Source: Sorangium cellulosum So0157-2 (GTDB lineage: Bacteria; Myxococcota_A; Polyangia; Polyangiales; Polyangiaceae). From it: a stretch of DNA of 64,000 bases. Shown piece after piece: positions 54,327 to 63,578 of this stretch. The notes below the pieces were generated by a model. That model had not been told where the DNA came from, did no database searches, and worked only from the letters and a program-made list of their open reading frames with translations. The position numbers and the translations under genes are program-made. Location of the stretch: positions 10,306,001-10,370,000 of the forward strand of contig NC_021658.1 in the NCBI RefSeq assembly GCF_000418325.1, in the 5' to 3' direction. The first letter of the stretch is position 1; every line of letters begins with the position of its first letter.

Positions 54327-55032
54327 GCTGAAGGGCGTCCATGCCTTCCATGGCACGGTCGAGGCGCTCAAGGGCGTCGACCTCCACGTCGACGAGGGGG
54401 AGATCGTGACCCTCCTGGGCAACAACGGCGCGGGCAAGAGCACGGTCCTCGGGGCCATCTCGGGCGTCGTGAAGCCCAGGCAGGGCGAGATCTGGTTTCG
54501 GGGCAAGGACATCACCGGGCGTCGCCCCGAAGAGATCGTCCGCATGGGCGTCGTGCAAGCGCCCGAGGGCCGGCGCGTCTTCGAGCCGCTCACCGTCGAG
54601 GAGAACCTCCTCGTGGGGGCGTTCTCGGTCCGAGCGCAGCGGGAGCGCGTGAAGGCGGACATGCGCCGGATCTACGAGATGTTCCCCCAGCTCCTCGGGC
54701 TGCGGACCCACCTGGCAGGCACGCTCTCCGGAGGCGAGCAGCAGATGCTCGCCCTCGGCCGCGCGCTGATGGCCCGCCCCGTGCTCCTCATGCTCGACGA
54801 GTCGTCCATGGGGCTCTCGCCGAACCTGCGGCGCTTCATCTTCCGGACGGTCCGGGAGATCAACGAGGCAGGCACGACCGTGCTCATGGTCGAGCAGCAC
54901 GCCCGCGCGGCGCTCCGCGTGGCGAGCCGCGCGTACGTCCTGGAGGCGGGCCGCATCGCCCTGCAGGGCTCCGCTGGCGAGCTGAGCACGGACCTGGCCG
55001 TGAGCTCCGCCTACCTCGGCGGTCGAGGATAG
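54301..55032 (+). CDS. livF: ABC transporter ATPase LivF
   Basis: A 243-aa second ATPase subunit: Walker A GNNGAGKS, Q-loop APEGRRVFEPLTVEENLLVG, signature LSGGEQQMLALGRALMARP, Walker B LLMLDESSMGLSP, and LMVEQHARAALRVA. It overlaps livG by 26 bp. It completes an amino-acid importer encoded divergently from the racemase/reductase group. Confidence 0.93.
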   Translation: MRTSNKLLELKGVHAFHGTVEALKGVDLHVDEGEIVTLLGNNGAGKSTVLGAISGVVKPRQGEIWFRGKDITGRRPEEIVRMGVVQAPEGRRVFEPLTVEENLLVGAFSVRAQRERVKADMRRIYEMFPQLLGLRTHLAGTLSGGEQQMLALGRALMARPVLLMLDESSMGLSPNLRRFIFRTVREINEAGTTVLMVEQHARAALRVASRAYVLEAGRIALQGSAGELSTDLAVSSAYLGGRG

Positions 55033-55095
55033 CCCATCGCATGCCTCCGCCGCTGCGTCGCGCCACGCGGATTCGAGCGCATCGGCCGGCGCGCC

Positions 55096-55728
55096 TCACC
55101 GCTTCGCGGGCGCCCGAGGCCAGCGATCCACCTTCTCCGCGGCGCGCAGGGCCTCGCGCTGCGGCTCGGTCAGCTGCGGGAACGAATAGGTCAGCCAGCA
55201 CAGCGCGGCGATCGCGGTGCCGTGCCTGTTCTGCACCTCGCGCGAGGCGATCGCCGGCTCGGCGTACTCGAGGTCGACCTGCGCGGCGCCATAACGGCGC
55301 AGCGCTATCCCCTCCAGCTCGCGACGGAGCGTGCTTGCGGCCGTGGCGGCGTCGTCGTGCCCCTCGTACTCGGCGGCGAACCCGCCGAGACAGGCGCCGG
55401 TCCGCCGATCGCGGACGCGGACGCGGCCCAGCCCCGCCGTGACGGTCTCGCCGGCCCTCCCGTTCACGGAGGCCATGATCACCTCCATCACCGCGCCGTG
55501 GCGGAAGTGGGGCTTTGCGACCTCGATGGGGATCTCGTACGCCTCCGGCGGGATCACCGAGCTGCAGAGGACGATGTTGAAGTTCTCGATCCCGCCCATC
55601 GCCAGGGCCAGATCGAACGACCCTGTATGCCATGGATCGAGCCCACCACCGTAGTCGGTGTCGCCGTATCCCGAAGTGACGAAATAGGCCAGCGGCACGC
55701 GGGTGAGGTAATCCGGTTCTCGCAGCAT
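55096..55728 (-). CDS. Pyruvoyl-dependent arginine decarboxylase
   Basis: A 210-aa self-cleaving decarboxylase. LTRVPLAYFVTSGYGDTDYG and FDLALAMGGIENFNIVLCSS match the N-terminal part of the family. The Ser-Ser in CSSVIPPEAYEI is the expected cleavage site giving the pyruvoyl group; FRHGAVMEVIMASVNGRAG follows. It makes agmatine from arginine. Start MLREPDYLTRVPL at 55728 gives normal length. The agmatinase gene is divergent, 260 bp away. Confidence 0.88.
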   Translation of the reverse strand: MLREPDYLTRVPLAYFVTSGYGDTDYGGGLDPWHTGSFDLALAMGGIENFNIVLCSSVIPPEAYEIPIEVAKPHFRHGAVMEVIMASVNGRAGETVTAGLGRVRVRDRRTGACLGGFAAEYEGHDDAATAASTLRRELEGIALRRYGAAQVDLEYAEPAIASREVQNRHGTAIAALCWLTYSFPQLTEPQREALRAAEKVDRWPRAPAKR

Positions 55729-55989
55729 CGTCCTCGCCTCCGGGACGTCCAGGATCCGCGCGGCACGTCTCGGCGTTTGCGCGCGAGAGCCGTGGTGCTC
55801 GCGCGCGTGGCCGGGCCCGCGCCCCGGCTGCATGAGATGCCGGCGCTGCCCCCCGCGTCTCCGGCGCCCGCGAGGACCACGGCGACGGACTCGCGCTGTC
55901 CGCGCTGCCCGGCGCGTCGATCGGAGCGCTGGCTGGAGCGCGCGGGAGCGGTCAGGATGGCGCGGGTCCCCTCACCGCAGGAGCGCCTC
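55729..55989. promoter_or_regulatory. Divergent region argDC/speB
   Basis: 260 bp containing both promoters. No motif recognised apart from AGGAG at 55979-55983, the speB ribosome binding site. Confidence 0.4.
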
Positions 55990-56940
55990 ATGACCACACC
56001 GGAATCCGGCTTTGGCGCCGAGCTCGAGCCCTTCGCCGGGATAACGTCGTTCATGCGTCTTCCGGTCACACGCGACCTGACCGGCGTGGACGTGGCCGTC
56101 GTCGGCGTACCGTACGACGGCGGCACGTCCTACCGCAGCGGCGCTCGCCTCGGGCCGCGCCGGATCCGTGAGGCGTCCGTGATGCTGTGGGGGTACAACA
56201 ACGCCCTCGCGGTCAAGCCGCTCGACGTGCTCAAGGTGGTGGACTACGGCGACGTGAACGTCATTCCTCCATCCATCACCGAGTCGATGGCCAACATCGA
56301 GGCCAGAGCCGACGCCGTGCTGGCTGCGGGCGCGACGGTGCTGGCGCTCGGCGGCGATCACTCGGTCAGCCTGCCGCTGATGCGCGCTCACGCCAGGAAG
56401 TTCGGCCCGCTCGGGGTCGTGCATTTCGACGCCCACCCGGACACCTGGCACCGCGAGTTCGACGAGCAGCCCTACAGCCACGGGACGTCGTTCCGCCGCG
56501 CCATCGAGGAGAAGATCATCGATCCTTCGCGCTACGTCCAGGTGGGGCTGCGCGGTCCGACGCCCGAGGCGGTGGACTGGCAGTGGGCGCGCGAGCGCGG
56601 CGTGCGCGCGATCACGATGGATGACGTCGCGGAGCTCGGCCTGCCCGCCGTCGTCCGGATGATGCGAGAGGCCCTCCGCGGCCCGATCTACGTCTCGCTC
56701 GACATCGACGCCGCCGACCCGGCCTTCGCGCCCGGCACCGGCACGCCGGAGGTGGGCGGCTTCACCAGCCGAGAGATGCTGCAGCTCGTGCGAGGGCTGC
56801 GCGGGGTCGAGCTCGTGGGGTGCGATCTCGTGGAGGTGTGCCCGCCGTACGATCATGGCGATATCACCTCGATCCTGGCCGCCAACCTGGCGTTCGAGCT
56901 GCTGTCGCTGATGGCCGTCCGGCGGGCCCGGCGGTCCTGA
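55990..56940 (+). CDS. speB: Agmatinase
   Basis: A 316-aa ureohydrolase that splits agmatine to putrescine and urea. Mn ligands are in LALGGDHSVSLP, VHFDAHPDTWH and YVSLDIDAADPAFAPGTGTP. N-terminal DVAVVGVPYDGGTSYRSGAR is typical of agmatinases. ATG 55990 follows AGGAG at a good distance; the longer open frame upstream lies antisense to the decarboxylase gene. With that gene it forms an arginine-to-putrescine route. Confidence 0.92.
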   Translation: MTTPESGFGAELEPFAGITSFMRLPVTRDLTGVDVAVVGVPYDGGTSYRSGARLGPRRIREASVMLWGYNNALAVKPLDVLKVVDYGDVNVIPPSITESMANIEARADAVLAAGATVLALGGDHSVSLPLMRAHARKFGPLGVVHFDAHPDTWHREFDEQPYSHGTSFRRAIEEKIIDPSRYVQVGLRGPTPEAVDWQWARERGVRAITMDDVAELGLPAVVRMMREALRGPIYVSLDIDAADPAFAPGTGTPEVGGFTSREMLQLVRGLRGVELVGCDLVEVCPPYDHGDITSILAANLAFELLSLMAVRRARRS

Positions 56941-57445
56941 AGGCGACGGCGAGCCCAGAGGGTTCTCCATGCGAGCCGGCTGACATTGCGTGCCTAGCCG
57001 GAGGCGATCGCGAACGACGCGATCGGCGTCGGAGAGGTCGAGACGCCCTGAGCTCCGCATCGGCGCGAGCCCACCGGGCGCTCGACCTCGCGCAGGTCGA
57101 GCGCCTCGGGCGTCTCCCCATCAAGCCGCGGGGTCAAGCACGCGCTCGAGGATGGCAAACGTCGTGTGCGGCTCAGGAATGGCGGCGAAGACCGGTCGCC
57201 CCTGGAACCGATAGTCCTTGTAGACGACGCGCGCGATTTCGCAAAAACCAGCCTTGATGGCGCAACGCTGGGAGAAGTGGCCGGTGCATTCGGCGACGCA
57301 ACGCTGGAAACCGTTGTGCCGCGCCACGTCGACGCTCGCCTGGAAGAGTGCGCTGGCGATTCCATGGCGGGCGAATCGGCTGCCGGGCTCGACGCCCATC
57401 ATCCACAGGTCCATCGCTTCGCCGCGCTTCAGGATACATTTCGCG

Positions 57446-59068
57446 CCTACGGCGCGCGAGTGGGCCGAGGGCAATGCGCGAGCGGTGTTCGGTTGAAGAA
57501 ATGCGGTATCGATTACAATCAGGCGCGTCCAGAGCGTCAGGAAGACACACGTCCCCCTTACCCCCACGATGATTTTCGGCTGGTTCCGGGCTCAATTCAG
57601 CCAGCGGGCGAGCTGCGAGCGCTCCGGCACGTGCAGCTTCGTGCCCCGAGCCGAGCGGGCCAACCGTCCCGGCACGAGGATCAGCGCGCGGCGCAGCCAC
57701 GGCGTTCGCCAGCTCGCCAGGTGCGGAACATGGTCCAGCACATACCGGCGCATCAGGTTGGCGGTCAGCAGCTTCAGCAGCAGCGCGGCATGATTGGCGT
57801 TGAAGCTGTGGCTCGGCACGCGACCGCATCCCCACCCGTGCTTGAGATCGCCGATGAGCGGCTCGATGCCCGCGCGCAGGTCATACCGCGCCGCGACGTC
57901 TTCGCTTCGACCGGCTCGTTGGTCAAGAAGACCTGCACCGTGTAGTCGAGGCCCTCCCAGAGGTAGATCTGCTTGCCGTTCTCCCGGTCGCGTGTGCGTA
58001 CGGCAATCACGCGGACCCCATCCGGCCAATCGCTGCGCCGGAACGGGACCTCGGCCACCTGCCGCCGGGGACGACCGTCGGCATCCCAGTCGATGGTACG
58101 CCATCCGGTAGCGTGTGCGACCATGCCCACCAGATCGGGGCTCATCCGCGCCTTGGTCAGGAAAAAGCATCCCTTCATGGCAACGGCGTGCATCAAGGCG
58201 CTGCAATCCCCCGCGCCATCGATCCGCACGTAGATGACCGCGCTCGGCGCTGCGGCGCGCGCCCGGTCGATGCACTCCTCGACGAAAGGCACATCGGCTT
58301 CGCCAAAGCTCGTGTCGCCAGGTCGCAGCTTGGCTCCGACGATCGCGTCGACCTCGGCGACCCGCGCCAGGATCGGATGATAGCTCGGCCGGCCGTGATA
58401 GCGCGGGTTCGGGCCCGGCAGCGCCCCCTCCTGCATCCCGAAGAGCGGCTCCACGGTCGTGTCGACGTCGATGTGTACGAACCGGTGCTTTCGGCGCGCA
58501 ACGAGGGCGAGCCCATGGTCGACGACCATGCTGTGCAGCGCTTCGAGCGCTTCCTCGTCGAAGCGGCACAGATCCCGGTAGACGGTATCGATGCTGGGGA
58601 CGACCCCGCCCGCGAGGCGTACGAAGAGCGGATCGACGGCGAGCGCCTCGATGCCGAAGACGCGCTCCTCGCCGGCGAGCGCGCTGTCCATCAGCAGGCG
58701 CATCTGCGCGGCCATGGGGTAGATCACCGAGCGGCCCGTCTTCAGCCGGGAAAAGCTGCGGCTCAGGGCCGCGTCGACGCCGAGCTCGCGGATGAAGGCG
58801 CCGAACGGGGCAAGCCCTGCGACCCCCGTCAGGTTCGTCTCCGTGGGGTTGACGTGGAGTGTGGAAGGGTCTGGCCGCCGGATGCGCTTCTGGTGCCGCC
58901 CGTCGCCTTTCCTCTTGAACCCAAGCTGGCGCCGGCGCACCTTGGAGGTGCTCGGCGTGCGTCTTCGTTTCGTCATAGCAACCGGGACCGGTCGCCACGC
59001 CGAGCCTTTCTTTCAAGGCGTTCCGTTTACGCCGCCAGCTTTCTCACCCCTCGGAGCGGCTTCGTAGG
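57446..59068. mobile_element. IS1380-family element
   Basis: 1623 bp, ends CCTACG and CGTAGG, flanked by the 4-bp duplication CGCG (57442-57445 and 59069-59072). Terminal similarity beyond six bases is weak by eye, but excision restores the GNAT frame exactly. It carries one transposase gene on the minus strand. Confidence 0.85.
57592..58976 (-). pseudogene. IS1380 transposase, frameshifted
   Basis: The first 350 or so residues (MTKRRRTPSTSKVRRRQLGF; catalytic region HIDVDTTVEPLFGMQEGA; IYVRIDGAGDCSALM; GKQIYLWEGLDYTVQVFLTN) are in one frame. At about 57905, after NEPVEA, one base is missing, and the typical C-terminal part (RYDLRAGIEPLIGDLKHGWG, FNANHAALLLKLLTANLMRR) continues in another frame to 57592. 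The intact protein would have about 460 residues. This copy is probably dead. Confidence 0.88.
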
Positions 59069-59455
59069 CGCGAAATCCACGTTCAGTCCAGGGCGGAGAG
59101 CCTCGTACTGTGAATCGAGGCTCACCAGCGCGTCTATGGATGGGGCGAACCTGGGCAGCTCGTCGGGGAATCCCGGCGGGAATGGCTTCTTGAAATCACG
59201 GCTGATAAGGGCGCCAGCGAGCGAGCCCGGCTCCTGTTCAGGCACGGCGATGACGGACAGGCCGTTGGTCATGCACTCGTGGTTGAAGTAGGACACGAAG
59301 CGAGCCCAGTCCTCGACGGTGGCTCCAAGCGCGCGGCCCATGGGCTCGTGGAGAAAGCTGGCGCTCAGGAGGCGAGTGACGGCCTCGCCATGCTCTTCGT
59401 TCGCGATGCGATAGATGACGCCACCTTCTCGGCGCACTTCCTCGGTGTACCCCAT

Positions 59456-59770
59456 GGTGATATCCCTGGTTCAGCTGCAGCGGCCGCCCGTGGAGCTGCG
59501 CCGGGCCGCTCGCTTCCGCCTGGTATGAACCTTCAGCGAAGTCGCCGGCGCGCGAGCCGGCGCTTGCGCAGCCGGCGAGCCGATCCCAGCTCCAGGAGCG
59601 CAACGAACTCCGATTCGGTCGGCGTTCATATGGCCCCAACCTGCGTCTACCGCCATGTCATGGCAAGGCCAGGACATGACGGTCGATCACTGGCTGCTCC
59701 ATCCATTGTGGCAGGGCGCGCCTGCGGGTGGAAGCAGGCGCTTTACCGGCCGAGCGGGCGCGCGCGTATG
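59456..59770. other. Spacer without gene
   Basis: 315 bp upstream of the split GNAT gene and downstream of the decarboxylase gene. No supported feature. Confidence 0.4.
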
Positions 59771-61567
59771 TCAGTCCCGGAAGCCGCGTCCGTTGTGCGG
59801 TACGTGGAGACCCCTGCCGCGCGGGGCGGGGGCGCTGCCGTCGCTCGGCGGCGGGGGCACGGCGGTCTCTTGCTCCGGGAACGCGCCTGGCTGCGCCAGA
59901 TCTTCGATGAACGCGTCGATCAGCTCGGCGGTCACGTGCTCCATCGCATAGATATGGTTGTACGTCCGCTTCTCGCCCTCCACATAGATCGTCTCGACCG
60001 CCAGCGTGTACTTGAATTCCAGCTCGGGGTTGACGGCCTTGAAGCGGATCGCCAGCGATAGAGGGGCACGCGCGACCCACAGATCCTGCCCGAGCCGGGC
60101 CTGGAGCTCGAGCAGCCTCCGGTGCGCGTACGCGGCGATGGACTCGGTGTAGAGCGCCTGGCCCACCAGATCCTCGTACGAGCGGCGCGCCAGGTTGTCC
60201 CAGAGGACGACGGCCGACAGCCCGTTCCTCGACCCGGCGAACGTCGTATCCGGCGAGCCGATGTACTCCGGGACGCTGGGAGGGCGCAGCAGGTACTTCG
60301 TCCTCGTCATGTAGACGCCGCAGGGCCAGGGCGCGCCGATCCACTTGTGTCCGCTCATCACGATCGAGTGCACGAAGGGCAGACGAAAGTCGAAATTGGG
60401 CCCTCGTTGGGCGATCTTGCCCGAGTGGTAGGCCATTTCGAGGAAGGGCATGTAAGCGGCGCCGAGCGCGCCGTCGACGTGGAACCAGTAGCCCGTACGG
60501 ACGTCGTACTTCTCCGGCCTCCTGGGATCGCAGTGGACCTTGCGCTCGTCGAGCCCGTACCTGCGCAAGATCGGGAGAAGGACGTTGCCCGCCTCCTCCA
60601 CATCGTCGTAGGCGCCCTTGAAGGTCGTCCCGTAATTGAAGCACACGAGGATCGGGTGGCCCTTCGACGCGAAGAACTCCACGAGCCTGGCGAGCGCGGC
60701 GATGTCGATGACGCCGGGGCCGCCGGGGCCGCCGACGGAGGGCACCTCTCGCGGCCAGGGTCGCCCGGGCGCGAGCGGGTTGTCGTTCGGATAGCGCGTG
60801 GCGCCGATCTCGTAGAATGTCCGGATGTCGAGGGCCTGCACCGCCTTGACGATGGAGTAGTGCGTGTCCTCCGAGTAGAACGCGAGAGGAGCGTAGGCGT
60901 TCGGGCTCTCGGCCGGCGCCGGCGCCTGCGCATAAACGAGGCGCTGCGACGCCGCGCGGCGCTCGCCGCTCCCATCGGCGCGCGAGACGTCTCGCTCCGC
61001 TTCCGGCTCCTCGAGCAGGCACCGTCCTGCCAGGTAGTCCCTGCCGCTCCACAGGCTGTAGAGGTTGCCCTCCGTCGACCCCATCGTCAGCACGAAACCC
61101 CAGTACGACTCGCCGTCGAGGCGATCGTGCGGCCAGCGCGCTCCCCACAGCGCGGCGTAGTAGTCGAGCACGGCGCGCTCTATCCACTTGACGTTCGTCG
61201 TGACCCTGCTGCCCCGGAACGGATCGCCGATGTTGTTCAGGTGATAATCGAGGAAGCGGCCCAGATCTTCCGCATAGCGGGGACGCAGGTTGTTCTGGTA
61301 GCCGAGGAAAGTCGCTTTTTGACGAGATTCATGCTCGTACAGCTGCCGGAGCGCCTCGGCGCGCTGCTCGGGCGACAGGCCCTGCGGGGAGAGACGGAAG
61401 GCCTCACAGTCGATTCCTCGCATCTCGGGGTATACGGCGCACGGGTCCGCGACGGGAGGCGTGGGCGGACCGTGCGCCGGCTCGACCGCCGAGCTCGGGG
61501 CCTGTTCGTCTCCGGGGCCGGCCTCCGCGCCACGCCGCGTCCTCCCCGTTTCATGGTCTGCGCTCAT
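59771..61567 (-). CDS. PLP-dependent group II decarboxylase
   Basis: A 598-aa amino-acid decarboxylase-like enzyme. The cofactor lysine is in VMSGHKWIGAPWPCGVYMTR, and WFHVDGALGAAYMPFLEMAY holds the Asp that contacts the PLP nitrogen. TMGSTEGNLYSLWSGRDYLA and NYGTTFKGAYDDVEE fit histidine- or glutamate-decarboxylase-like enzymes. The first 50 residues are low-complexity, and the C-terminus is Pro-rich. The substrate cannot be told from the motifs. Start MSADHETGRTR at 61567. It stands alone, but lies in a neighbourhood rich in amine metabolism. Confidence 0.88.
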   Translation of the reverse strand: MSADHETGRTRRGAEAGPGDEQAPSSAVEPAHGPPTPPVADPCAVYPEMRGIDCEAFRLSPQGLSPEQRAEALRQLYEHESRQKATFLGYQNNLRPRYAEDLGRFLDYHLNNIGDPFRGSRVTTNVKWIERAVLDYYAALWGARWPHDRLDGESYWGFVLTMGSTEGNLYSLWSGRDYLAGRCLLEEPEAERDVSRADGSGERRAASQRLVYAQAPAPAESPNAYAPLAFYSEDTHYSIVKAVQALDIRTFYEIGATRYPNDNPLAPGRPWPREVPSVGGPGGPGVIDIAALARLVEFFASKGHPILVCFNYGTTFKGAYDDVEEAGNVLLPILRRYGLDERKVHCDPRRPEKYDVRTGYWFHVDGALGAAYMPFLEMAYHSGKIAQRGPNFDFRLPFVHSIVMSGHKWIGAPWPCGVYMTRTKYLLRPPSVPEYIGSPDTTFAGSRNGLSAVVLWDNLARRSYEDLVGQALYTESIAAYAHRRLLELQARLGQDLWVARAPLSLAIRFKAVNPELEFKYTLAVETIYVEGEKRTYNHIYAMEHVTAELIDAFIEDLAQPGAFPEQETAVPPPPSDGSAPAPRGRGLHVPHNGRGFRD

Positions 61568-61913
61568 GCCCGCTCCACCTCGCGTTCCGCAGCTATGTCG
61601 ATCGGTCAGCAACGCATCGCCGCATATACGGTTGAGCCCGCCGGCAATGACGTCAAGCGGTCGGGGGGGGGGCGGGAATCTTCGCGATGCTCCGCCGCAG
61701 CGCATCGGCGACGCACCATGACCGCGGCGCCCTCGGGCAGCCACGGGAGCCACGCAGGCCCCACGGACTCGAGACGGCCTGAGCTGCGGCGCGCGGTCCC
61801 GCCTGACGGACGGCTTGCGCTCGCCCGCAGCCGGTGCAGGCGAGCGCTCGGGCGCGGCGGGGCCCGATGCCGTCGGCGTGGCGAAGGCTGCGCACTGGAT
61901 CCGGTAGTTCGCC
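61568..61913. other. Divergent spacer without gene
   Basis: 345 bp between the decarboxylase start and the GNAT remnant; a run of nine G lies near 61664. No supported gene. Confidence 0.35.
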
Positions 61914-62348
61914 ATGAGCCACAAGCGGGAGCACCCTCACGAGGAGATGCAGCAGCTCGTGAACCTCGATCACGACCAGAACATGGCCATCGTGGCCTGC
62001 GCCGGCCCAGAGCACGAGACCCTCATCGGGATGGCCCGGTACGACGTCGATCCGAAGAGCGACCTGGCCGACGTCGCCTTCGTCGTCCGCGACGAGTGGC
62101 AGGGCAGGGGGGTCGGCGCCCTGCTCATGCGGCGGATGGCGGAGATCGCGAGAGGCCGGGGGATCTCGGGCTTCGAGGCGGACGTCCTGCTCACCAACAA
62201 GGCGATGATGCGGGTGCTCGAGAAGAGCGGGCTGCGCCTCTGCCTCGATCTCCAGGCCGGCGTTTACCATGTCACCGCCCACTTCGAGGCGGCCGCCGCC
62301 GGCGCGCCGGCGGCCGGCCCGAGCAGCTCCGGACCGCGCCAGGCGTGA
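61914..62348 (+). CDS. GNAT acetyltransferase domain, N-terminally short
   Basis: A 144-aa protein with a GNAT core: MAIVACAGPEHETLIGMARY, ADVAFVVRDEWQGRGVGALL (acetyl-CoA loop QGRGVGALL) and FEADVLLTNKAMMRVLEKSG. It resembles the acetyltransferase domain of larger Pat-type proteins. Homologues usually begin 50-60 residues earlier, so this may be a truncated gene. No good ribosome binding site is seen. Confidence 0.65.
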   Translation: MSHKREHPHEEMQQLVNLDHDQNMAIVACAGPEHETLIGMARYDVDPKSDLADVAFVVRDEWQGRGVGALLMRRMAEIARGRGISGFEADVLLTNKAMMRVLEKSGLRLCLDLQAGVYHVTAHFEAAAAGAPAAGPSSSGPRQA

Positions 62349-62384
62349 CTTGCGCGGTCCGAACGGCGGGCCGCCGCGCGCAGC

Positions 62385-62426
62385 GCGTGCGAGGGCTGCG
62401 CGGGATCGAGCTCGTGGGGTGCGATC
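62385..62426 (+). repeat. Short copy of the speB 3' part
   Basis: About 42 bp, all but one matching speB at about 56788-56828 (the part encoding VRGLRGVELVGCDL), same orientation. It lies between the GNAT and cupin genes. Confidence 0.7.
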
Positions 62427-62471
62427 GTTTCCCGGGGTCCTCCAGGGTCCGTGCGCGTCGCGGCTCTGGCT

Positions 62472-63008
62472 TCAGCGAGCCTGCCTCCGCCCAGGCTCAT
62501 CCACCCGGCGGTTGAACTCCTGATTCTCGATGTCCGCCTCCGCGTCCGCCTTGGTCTGCTGGACCCGACCGTGGAGGTGGTTCGGCGGCGAGTAGATCGT
62601 GTAGATCTTCAGCGGCGTCGAGCCGTCATTGACGAAGTTGTGGCGCACCCCGGGAGCCAGGAACACCACGTCTCCCTGCCTGAAAGGCGTCCCGACGCCG
62701 CGGATGACGGCGCGGCCGCTGCCCTCCGCGCAGAATAGAATCTGCTCCACCCTCCGGTGCTCCTCCTCGCCGATGTCGCCGCCCGGGGGGATGCTCATGA
62801 GCACGATCTGCATCGTCGCGCCCGTGAGGACCACCCGCCGGTACGCCGTGTTGCTGCGCGCAGCTTTCAGGATGTCCGCGTGGTAGATGCTGCCGCCCGT
62901 CGCAGGCACGGCGGGAGGCGAGGCTGCCTGGCGGTGGGCGCACGCCGTGAGCCCGACGACCATCAGCCCTGCAACGAGAATGCTCCTCGTCCCTCGTGCA
63001 TCGAACAT
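62472..63008 (-). CDS. Cupin-domain lipoprotein
   Basis: A 178-aa exported protein: signal ILVAGLMVVGLTAC with lipidated Cys, then a cupin barrel. Motif 1 resembles IPPGGDIGEEEHRRVEQILF (His and Glu ligands) and motif 2 is FRQGDVVFLAPGVRHNFVND (His). Similar small cupins bind metal; the function is unknown. The start at 63008 has GGAGG 5 bp upstream. Confidence 0.85.
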   Translation of the reverse strand: MFDARGTRSILVAGLMVVGLTACAHRQAASPPAVPATGGSIYHADILKAARSNTAYRRVVLTGATMQIVLMSIPPGGDIGEEEHRRVEQILFCAEGSGRAVIRGVGTPFRQGDVVFLAPGVRHNFVNDGSTPLKIYTIYSPPNHLHGRVQQTKADAEADIENQEFNRRVDEPGRRQAR

Positions 63009-63578
63009 AAAACCTCCATCGCGGTGACGCCTCCTTGCGCGCAGCTCGGGATCGGCGGAAGCGGCACAGGCCGACACCGGAGCGCTCATGGGCGGCCTGA
63101 ACGCGGCCGTCCTTCGCAATGCGGCGCTCCCTCTTCGTGGAATGTAGTTCGACCGGCCGCGTCCGCCAGCCGGCTGGGATCGGCAAGACCGTCACGCGGA
63201 TCCCTGTGCTCGACGGCGGAGGCGCGCACGAGCCTCCATGGCTCGCCTCAGGGCATCCCCGAGCACCATCGCCGGGCGCCCCTGGGTAGGCAGAGGAGCC
63301 ACGCCGGTCCCACCGGGCCATCCCAAAGAGCCGGTTCCTCGCGGGGATTCCCTTCTCCCTCGGCCATGGGCAGCGCCGCGGGCGTACGATGCGCGCGCGG
63401 TGCGAGGGGGATGGCCCCGCTGCGCGAGCTCGTCGCAGCCGTGTGAGTCCCGTGCCCTGATCCCTCTCCCGGAGGACCCGCGGGTGCACCACGTTCGCGA
63501 CGGAAGCAGACGATCCCGACAGCGGCGGGCCCGGGCTCACCTCGGGCGTCATCACAACACTCGGATGGGGAGGGAATC
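63009..63578. other. 570-bp region without convincing gene
   Basis: Open frames on both strands lack family marks. The last bases (GGGGAGGGAATC) are the ribosome binding site of the next gene. Confidence 0.4.

Larger units (their letters stand above)
57121..59455 (-). pseudogene. GNAT acetyltransferase gene split by IS1380 element
   Basis: Two halves: N-terminal 59455-59069 (MGYTEEVRREGGVIYRIANE to DALVSLDSQYEALRPGLNVD) and C-terminal 57441-57121 (MDLWMMGVEPGSRFARHGIA, SALFQASVDVARHNGFQRC). Removing 57446-59068 and one CGCG joins them as NVDFAKCILKRGEAMDLWMM in one frame, 235 residues. The second half has the acetyl-CoA-binding RHGIASAL segment. Substrate unknown. Confidence 0.88.
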
